A stretch of DNA of 64,000 nucleotides from the NCBI GenBank assembly GCA_910580075.1, contig CAJTVR010000008.1, positions 1 through 64,000 on the forward strand, read 5' to 3'. The position numbers and the translations under genes were made by a program. Shown one piece after another: positions 59,113-64,000 of the stretch (position 1 is its first letter; every line of letters begins with the position of its first letter). The notes under the pieces are model-generated. The model made no database searches and was not told the origin of the DNA. It saw only the letters and a program-made list of their open reading frames with translations. Source of the stretch: an uncultured Eubacterium sp. Its GTDB lineage: Bacteria; Bacillota; Clostridia; Lachnospirales; Lachnospiraceae.

Positions 59113-59613
59113 TTATTCTAAATATGTAACATCGGAAGAACCTCTGGTTAAGCCAGTTATTCCGGTTCTAGCAAGTTCAAGGATTTCAAAGCCGGATACC
59201 AGGTCTAAAAAAGCACTCAGCTTGTCCTGATTTCCTGTCAGCTCAATAACCATGGAATCCCGTGTGACATCTACTACCTTGCCACGGAAAATTTCAATCA
59301 CGCTTAAAATTTCCTGACGGCTGGATTCCTGAACACGGAGTTTGACTAAAATCAATTCTCTTGTGACAGAACTTCCTGCCTCTAATCTTTTAATATCCAG
59401 TACGTCTTCCAGTTTTGCCAGCTGATTTTCAATCTGTTCCAGAATCAGCCTGTCCCCGCTTGATACAATTGTAATTCTTGTATATCTCGGATCCGCTGTA
59501 ACTCCTGCAGAAATGCTGTCAATATTATAACCGCGCCTGCTGAACAGACCGGATACATGGCTCAAAACGCTGGAAGTGTTTTCTACTATTAACGATAATG
59601 CCTGTTTTCTCAT
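59113..59613 (-). CDS. ilvN: Acetolactate synthase small (regulatory) subunit
   Basis: About 166 residues. The ACT domain leads (RKQALSLIVENTSSVLSHVSGLFSRRGYNIDSISAGVT), with ALS_ss_C to follow. It confers valine feedback on the catalytic subunit, whose gene is not in the window. The ATG chosen (59613) follows AAGGATGG with 8-nt spacing and matches the normal protein start; upstream starts would add 14 residues. Confidence 0.93.
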   Translation of the reverse strand: MRKQALSLIVENTSSVLSHVSGLFSRRGYNIDSISAGVTADPRYTRITIVSSGDRLILEQIENQLAKLEDVLDIKRLEAGSSVTRELILVKLRVQESSRQEILSVIEIFRGKVVDVTRDSMVIELTGNQDKLSAFLDLVSGFEILELARTGITGLTRGSSDVTYLE

Positions 59614-59660
59614 TGTGATAACCATCCTTTTTTCTGAATCGATATACTCACACAAGTTTT

Positions 59661-59688
59661 ATTCTAGCACATTCACCGGGAATGTCAA
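59661..59688 (-). promoter_or_regulatory. Promoter of ilvN-ilvC
   Basis: TTGACA (59688-59683) and TAGAAT (59666-59661) on the minus strand are 16 bp apart. The leader is only about 45 bases, with no room for a T-box or leader peptide attenuator, so control must be at initiation or elsewhere. Confidence 0.8.
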
Positions 59689-59843
59689 TAAATTTTCTGC
59701 CCCAGCCAGTTAATTTAGTCAGAGCCGGTCCGGCAAAAAACCGCACAAAATGGATTTTTCCATTCTCCGCGGCTTTCCCTGCATCCATACTTAAAAACAT
59801 TCTTCTGACAGTGCATCTCATGAAAGCGGCTCTGCATCAAACA

Positions 59844-59879
59844 GCCGGATACCCCGCAGCAGACTGCAGGGTATCCGGC
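59844..59879. repeat. Hairpin in the cheR-ilvN gap
   Basis: GCCGGATACCC at 59844-59854 pairs exactly with GGGTATCCGGC at 59869-59879, with further GCA/TGC pairing inside. It lies downstream of cheR on the minus strand and may end that transcript, though no T-run follows. The rest of the 59689-59966 gap holds a small AATGGA/TCCATT hairpin near 59750 and no gene. Confidence 0.6.
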
Positions 59880-59966
59880 CCTCACGGCATCCGCCAAATG
59901 CTCATGCAGACACAGCACCCGGCTCATTGTGCGTGGAAATAAAACACATATACAGAAAAAAACATA

Positions 59967-60749
59967 TTATTTTGTTCCCTTAATAAAGAAGAATGACGAA
60001 GATCTCTCATAGCCAAGTTCTTTATAATTCATAATCTGTTCTGTACTGCCGATAAACAAAATACCGTTATTTTTAAGCGCCTGGTTAAATTTTATATATA
60101 TTTCCTGTTTCGCATCGTCGGTAAAATAAATAACAACATTTCTGCATACAATCATATCACATCCTGTCGGATATGCATCCCTCAGCAGATTATGTTCTTT
60201 AAAATCTACTCTCTTTTTAATTTCGTCTGAAATCTGGTAAGACCCTCCGATTTCAGTAAAATATTTCTTCTTTAAGTCATCCGGCACATTGGCGATGCTT
60301 TTCTTATTGTAAAGACCTACACGTGCCTTTTCTAATACCTGCTTATCGATATCTGTAGCAATAATATGTATCTGGCTGAGCGGAATATGTTTTGACAGCG
60401 CCATAACAAGCGAATATGGCTCATCACCTGTAGAACATGCCGCACTCCATATTTTAAGGTTTTTACCAAATTTCTGAATGAGTTCCGGAAATATTTTTTT
60501 ATCCAGGATCTGCCACTGGTCAGGATTCCGGTAAAACTCAGAGACATTAATCGTCAGAAAATTTACAAACTGCTCCAAAACATTCTTGTCCGTCTTTAAC
60601 AATGATACATATTCATCATAAGATTTTGCCTTTGTCTTTCCAATGAGTGTATCAATCCGGCGTTTCATCTGCTTTTCTTTATAGCAGTTTAAGTCAATTT
60701 TCGTTAATGCCAAAACGTCCTTTTTAAATTTTTCATAATTTTCAAACAT
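59967..60749 (-). CDS. cheR: CheR-type protein-glutamate methyltransferase
   Basis: 260 residues. A CheR N-terminal helical domain (about 1-75) precedes a SAM-binding domain with KIWSAACSTGDEPYSLVMAL, IIATDIDKQVLEKARVGLY and CDMIVCRNVVIYFTDDAKQ. It methylates chemoreceptor glutamates. No other chemotaxis gene is near, so it may serve a system encoded elsewhere. GGGAG precedes the ATG at long spacing. Confidence 0.93.
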   Translation of the reverse strand: MFENYEKFKKDVLALTKIDLNCYKEKQMKRRIDTLIGKTKAKSYDEYVSLLKTDKNVLEQFVNFLTINVSEFYRNPDQWQILDKKIFPELIQKFGKNLKIWSAACSTGDEPYSLVMALSKHIPLSQIHIIATDIDKQVLEKARVGLYNKKSIANVPDDLKKKYFTEIGGSYQISDEIKKRVDFKEHNLLRDAYPTGCDMIVCRNVVIYFTDDAKQEIYIKFNQALKNNGILFIGSTEQIMNYKELGYERSSSFFFIKGTK

Positions 60750-60781
60750 ACGGCTAGACTCCCATGTGTTATATTCTTGTT

Positions 60782-60820
60782 AAAAACAGCATATAAACAG
60801 CAGTGCTGCTTATATGCTGT
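60782..60820 (-). terminator. Terminator of the cmk-ispH-rpsA operon
   Basis: ACAGCATATAAGCAGCA and TGCTGTTTATATGCTGT form a stem of about 16 bp with one mismatch (60786-60820), followed on the minus strand by TTTTT. Confidence 0.9.
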
Positions 60821-60858
60821 AATAAATACTGACTTGAAAAAAGATCTCTGCCTGCTGT

Positions 60859-61941
60859 TTATTCTTCTTCCTTTGCAGACGCATCTTCGTCCTGGATCAG
60901 AGCTTTCATGCTCAGGCTGATTTTACGCTCTGATTCATTAAAATCAACAATCTTAGCTTCGATAACCTGTCCTGTCTTTAAAACATCAGACGGTTTGTCA
61001 ATGTGTTCTTTGGAAATCTGTGATACATGAAGCAGTGCATCAATGCCTGGTGCTAATTCTACGAATGCGCCAAAATCTGTCATTCTTGCTACCCGGCCGC
61101 TGACAATAGTACCTGCAGCAAATTTTTCAGTAGCATTATTCCAAGGATTATCTTCCGGGAATTTCATGCTCAGGGCGATCTTTGTGTCATTGATATCTTT
61201 GATAAATACTTTTACAACATCTCCGACTTTAAATGCCTTCTTCGGGCTTTCTACACGGCCCCAGGACATTTCTGAAATATGAAGCAGTCCGTCTGCACCG
61301 CCCAGATCGATAAATGCACCAAAATCTGTGACATTTTTAACTGTGCCTTCGATCACATCACCTACGTTAATTCTTTCAAATAATGCCTTGCGAAGCTCTT
61401 CTTTCTTTGCTGCTAAAAGCTGCTTGCGGTCACCGATGATCCGTCTTCTCTTTGGATTGAACTCTGTAATGACGAATTCAATCTCCTGTCCGTCATATTT
61501 GGTCAGGTCTTTTTCAAATACATCGGATACGAGACTGGAAGGGATAAATACCCTTGCTTCATCTACGATCACGCTTAAGCCGCCGTTTAATACCTGGGCT
61601 ACTTTTGCTGTTAGTACTTCCTGGTTTTCAAATGCTTCTTCTAATCTCTTGCTTCCTTTTTCTGCGGCAAGGCGTTTGTACGTTAACAGTACCTGTCCGT
61701 CGCCGTCATTTACTTTTAAAACTTTTGCTTCCATTGTACTGCCTACCTCTACCTGGGTGGTCAGGTCAATGTTTGGTTCGTTGGTGTATTCATTCCGGGT
61801 AATGATACCATCTGACTTGTAACCGATATTAAGCACGATTTCGTCTGGTTTTACATCGATAACAGTACCTTCAACAACCTCCCCGTTCCTTATTGTTTTA
61901 AAAGATTCTTCCAACATTTGTTCAAAGCTCTGTTCTGACAT
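60859..61941 (-). CDS. rpsA: 30S ribosomal protein S1 (four S1 domains)
   Basis: About 360 residues with four S1/OB repeats (roughly 18-88, 105-170, 190-258, 275-345). The third is the best conserved (GDVIEGTVKNVTDFGAFIDLGGADGLLHISEMSWGRV). It helps mRNA binding to the 30S subunit. The start codon lies inside the end of ispH (20-bp overlap), with GAGGAGG nine bases upstream, so it is coupled to ispH. In some Clostridia the two are fused; here they are separate but overlapping. Confidence 0.95.
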   Translation of the reverse strand: MSEQSFEQMLEESFKTIRNGEVVEGTVIDVKPDEIVLNIGYKSDGIITRNEYTNEPNIDLTTQVEVGSTMEAKVLKVNDGDGQVLLTYKRLAAEKGSKRLEEAFENQEVLTAKVAQVLNGGLSVIVDEARVFIPSSLVSDVFEKDLTKYDGQEIEFVITEFNPKRRRIIGDRKQLLAAKKEELRKALFERINVGDVIEGTVKNVTDFGAFIDLGGADGLLHISEMSWGRVESPKKAFKVGDVVKVFIKDINDTKIALSMKFPEDNPWNNATEKFAAGTIVSGRVARMTDFGAFVELAPGIDALLHVSQISKEHIDKPSDVLKTGQVIEAKIVDFNESERKISLSMKALIQDEDASAKEEE

Positions 61942-62791
61942 ACTTTTGAACCTCCTCAATAATTTTCTTTGGGGTGGAAGCCCCTGCGGTAATACCTACG
62001 TTATCAATGTGACTTGTCGAAATCAGATTTAAATCTGCTTCAGTCTGTATATAGTAAGTATTTGCACATTCTTCTTTGCATATCTCATACAGTTTCTGCG
62101 TATTCGAACTGCTCCTTCCTCCAATGACAATCATAATATCGGAAGTTTCTGCCAGACTTGCTGCTTCATTCTGCCGTTCTTCTGTAGCGTTACAAATTGT
62201 ATTCAATACACGTATATTTCTAATATAACCTTTTTCTCGAATAATTTCAACTAATTCTTGAAATTTCTTGTAATTAAAAGTCGTTTGTGCCACAATGCAC
62301 AGTTTTTGGCCCTCTTTTGGGCAAAAAGCTGCCGCTTCTTCCGGTTTTTCAATGACGGCTGTATGCCGCGGGTCGCACCAGCCCCGTATGCCCTCTACTT
62401 CCGGGTGAGAGCTGCTGCCAATTATAACAATCTCATAACCGTCTTTCGAAAATTCCTCAACAATCTGGTGAATTTTTAACACAAAGGGACAGGTTGCATC
62501 CTCGATTTCAAATCCCAGCCGGCCAAGCCTGTCATAAACTGATTTTGCCACCCCGTGAGAACGGATGACCACGGTTCCTTTGTCCTGTATCTGTGTTTCA
62601 GTGAAATCTTCCAAAGATTCGATCACTGTAACCCCTTTTTCTTCCAGATCCCTGACAACTTCCTCATTATGGATAATCGGCCCATAAGTATAAACCGGCC
62701 CTTTTTTTATATCGGCCTGTTCGTAAACTTTATTAACGGCTCTCTTTACGCCAAAACAAAATCCAGCGCTTTTTGCTACTGTAATATTCAT
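61922..62791 (-). CDS. ispH: 4-hydroxy-3-methylbut-2-enyl diphosphate reductase
   Basis: 289 residues. Three cysteines for the iron-sulfur cluster are in AGFCFGVKRAV, DATCPFV and NTICNATEERQ. HGV, THNT-like and SSSNTQKLYEIC motifs are normal. Last step of the MEP isoprenoid pathway, producing IPP and DMAPP. Its ATG overlaps the cmk stop (ATGA). Confidence 0.97.
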   Translation of the reverse strand: MNITVAKSAGFCFGVKRAVNKVYEQADIKKGPVYTYGPIIHNEEVVRDLEEKGVTVIESLEDFTETQIQDKGTVVIRSHGVAKSVYDRLGRLGFEIEDATCPFVLKIHQIVEEFSKDGYEIVIIGSSSHPEVEGIRGWCDPRHTAVIEKPEEAAAFCPKEGQKLCIVAQTTFNYKKFQELVEIIREKGYIRNIRVLNTICNATEERQNEAASLAETSDIMIVIGGRSSSNTQKLYEICKEECANTYYIQTEADLNLISTSHIDNVGITAGASTPKKIIEEVQKYVRTEL

Positions 62792-63468
62792 TTCTTTTCC
62801 TCTGCCACCGCCTTGTCATATATATTTCGAACCGCAGCCACTGCTTGTTCAATGCCCATGTCAGAAGTATCCACATACACGGCATCTTCTGCCTGCTTTA
62901 ACGGGGCAATTTCTCTTGACATGTCACGCTCGTCACGGTCTTTGATGTCTGCCTCAATCTGTGAAAGATCCGCAGAAATGCCTTTGTGAACCAGCTCATC
63001 ATACCGTCTTCTGGCGCGGGCAGACACCTTAGCCGTCAGATAAATTTTTACCTGTGCGTCTGGCAGCACACATGTCCCGATATCCCTTCCGTCCATAATG
63101 ACATCGCTGCTGCGTGCAAGTTTTTGCTGCAGTGCGGTCAGCTTGGAGCGGACTGCAGGATAAACGCTGATGCCTGAAGCCATTCTGCCTGCTTCTTCTG
63201 TGCGGATATACGCATTGACATTTTCCCCATTCAAAAGCACACACTGAACGCCGTCCTGATACTGAATCGTAATGTCTATATCTGCACATGCCGCAGATAT
63301 GGCTCCTTCATCCTGTGGGTCAATACGCCTGCGCAGAAAGTACAGTGCCATTGCACGGTACATTGCTCCTGTATCCACATATACAAATGATAACTCTTTT
63401 GCAAGCATTTTGGCAATGGTACTTTTTCCCGCTCCGGCTGGGCCGTCAATTGCAATGTTAAAGCTCAT
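62788..63468 (-). CDS. cmk: Cytidylate kinase
   Basis: About 226 residues. FNIAIDGPAGAGKSTIAKMLAKEL is the P-loop start. DTGAMYRAMALYF and MDGRDIGTCVLPDAQVKIYLTA are family signatures. It phosphorylates CMP and dCMP. The start ATG follows GAGAGG; an in-frame upstream start would overlap the previous gene. Confidence 0.96.
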   Translation of the reverse strand: MSFNIAIDGPAGAGKSTIAKMLAKELSFVYVDTGAMYRAMALYFLRRRIDPQDEGAISAACADIDITIQYQDGVQCVLLNGENVNAYIRTEEAGRMASGISVYPAVRSKLTALQQKLARSSDVIMDGRDIGTCVLPDAQVKIYLTAKVSARARRRYDELVHKGISADLSQIEADIKDRDERDMSREIAPLKQAEDAVYVDTSDMGIEQAVAAVRNIYDKAVAEEKK

Positions 63469-63508
63469 TTTTATATTCCTCTCATCATGTTTTCTGTATT
63501 GCCTGCAT

Positions 63509-64000
63509 CTATAACTCCGCGGCACTCATTCCGGCCAGATATCCGCTCGACCACGCAATCTGCAGGTTATACCCGCCTGTCAGGGCATCTGCATCCAGCA
63601 TTTCTCCAGCAAAATAAAGCCCTGGTACCAGTCTGGATTCCATTGTAGAAGGATTGACTTCCTTTACACTGACACCTCCGCGGGTAATAACTGCTTCCTT
63701 AAAATCCCGCAGTCCCGTCAGTGTGGCCGGAAATTTTTTCAGGATATCTGTAAGCATCCTGCGGTCCTGCTTTGTAAATTCATTCAGCTTTTTTTCAGGC
63801 GTAATTCCACTCAGCTGTACAGCCACTGGAATCAGTTTGGATGGAAGCAGCTGGTTTAAAGCATTTTTAAACTGCCTGTTGCGGTTTGCATCAAAATCAC
63901 GTACAATCCGCTGGTCAAGCTGATCGTTTGATAATGCCGGCTTTAAATCAATCAGGAGTTTCAGCGGACGCTTCATAAGTCTTTCACCGACAATGCTGCT
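63509..64000 (-). CDS. BaiN/HI0933-like NAD(P)/FAD oxidoreductase, partial (C-terminal end)
   Basis: About 163 residues of the C-terminal part; the gene continues beyond the right edge of the window. TGLRDFKEAVITRGGVSVKEVNPSTMESRLVPGLYFAGEMLDADALTGGYNLQIAWSSGYLAG is the diagnostic end of the HI0933 family (GGV..EV, GLYFAGE.. GGYN.Q.A). It is a flavoprotein of uncertain reaction. The reading frame is open through position 64000. It lies upstream of cmk. Confidence 0.92.
   Translation of the reverse strand, partial: SSIVGERLMKRPLKLLIDLKPALSNDQLDQRIVRDFDANRNRQFKNALNQLLPSKLIPVAVQLSGITPEKKLNEFTKQDRRMLTDILKKFPATLTGLRDFKEAVITRGGVSVKEVNPSTMESRLVPGLYFAGEMLDADALTGGYNLQIAWSSGYLAGMSAAEL

Noticed and set aside
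59614..59688. Leader-peptide or T-box attenuation of ilvN-ilvC
   Set aside because: The promoter lies only about 45 bases before the start region, leaving no room for such a leader.

Overview
The window looks like a chromosome segment of a spore-forming Clostridia species, most likely Lachnospiraceae. The evidence is an alpha/beta small acid-soluble spore protein, a GerW/YtfJ spore protein, the order rpmB - asp23 - fakA - recG - SASP, the order BaiN-like oxidoreductase - cmk - ispH - rpsA, an ECF sigma/RsgI pair, AAGGAGG ribosome-binding sites before most genes, and moderate-to-low GC. Almost all genes lie on the minus strand. No rRNA, tRNA, CRISPR array or prophage module was seen.

Layout. 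1-720: non-coding, with short tandem repeats and a 258-bp hairpin element. 0.7-5.3 kb: a large flavin/rhodanese/siroheme/ferredoxin fusion and rqcH. 5.3-6.6 kb: decayed remnants (AAA ATPase fragment, 5'-short YhcG/DUF1016 nuclease). 6.6-12.4 kb: housekeeping genes (SASP, recG, fakA, asp23, rpmB). 12.5-32.8 kb: one long surface-polysaccharide operon read right to left. It holds an XRE regulator, Wzz-like protein, two GT4 and three GT2 enzymes, a Wzy-like polymerase, a deleted sulfotransferase, a formamido-sugar module (FdtA-like, DegT, formyltransferase), a deacetylase-like protein, a GNAT, an acyl/glyceryl decoration cassette (FkbH-like, ACP, VOC, MBOAT, SGNH) and a Wzx flippase. No priming sugar-phosphate transferase is seen, so part of the pathway must lie elsewhere. 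A 25-bp inverted repeat flanks the likely promoter of this operon.

33-35.4 kb: a three-gene XRE - ImmA/IrrE peptidase - PIN-like operon. 35.6-44.9 kb: gerW/DUF2953, NUDIX, GNAT, cysK, a flavin-binding protein with a leader hairpin, and two MATE exporters, one frameshifted in a T9 run and controlled by a MerR regulator through a 19-bp-spacer promoter. 45-50.3 kb: ECF sigma/RsgI, a small tyrosine recombinase, and a nucleotide kinase-like/ABC-F operon behind a translation-attenuation leader. 50.3-55.1 kb: a pair of unrecognised proteins and a large repeat/zinc-ribbon protein. 55.4-64 kb: a sugar-binding lipoprotein, LysR, ilvC/ilvN, cheR, rpsA, ispH, cmk and a partial BaiN-like oxidoreductase.

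The strongest candidate for something undescribed is a family of dispersed hairpin elements (407-664, 7027-7540, 57629-57921, plus a short 47199-47285 form). Their ends carry the motif CCGGACGCCGG, and three copies share a core stem in which bases differ between copies in a pairing-preserving way. The ABC-F leader, the inverted-repeat-flanked capsule promoter, and two membrane-protein genes broken at homopolymer runs are the next most interesting signals. All functional calls rest on reading translated sequence and motifs; no database search was run.
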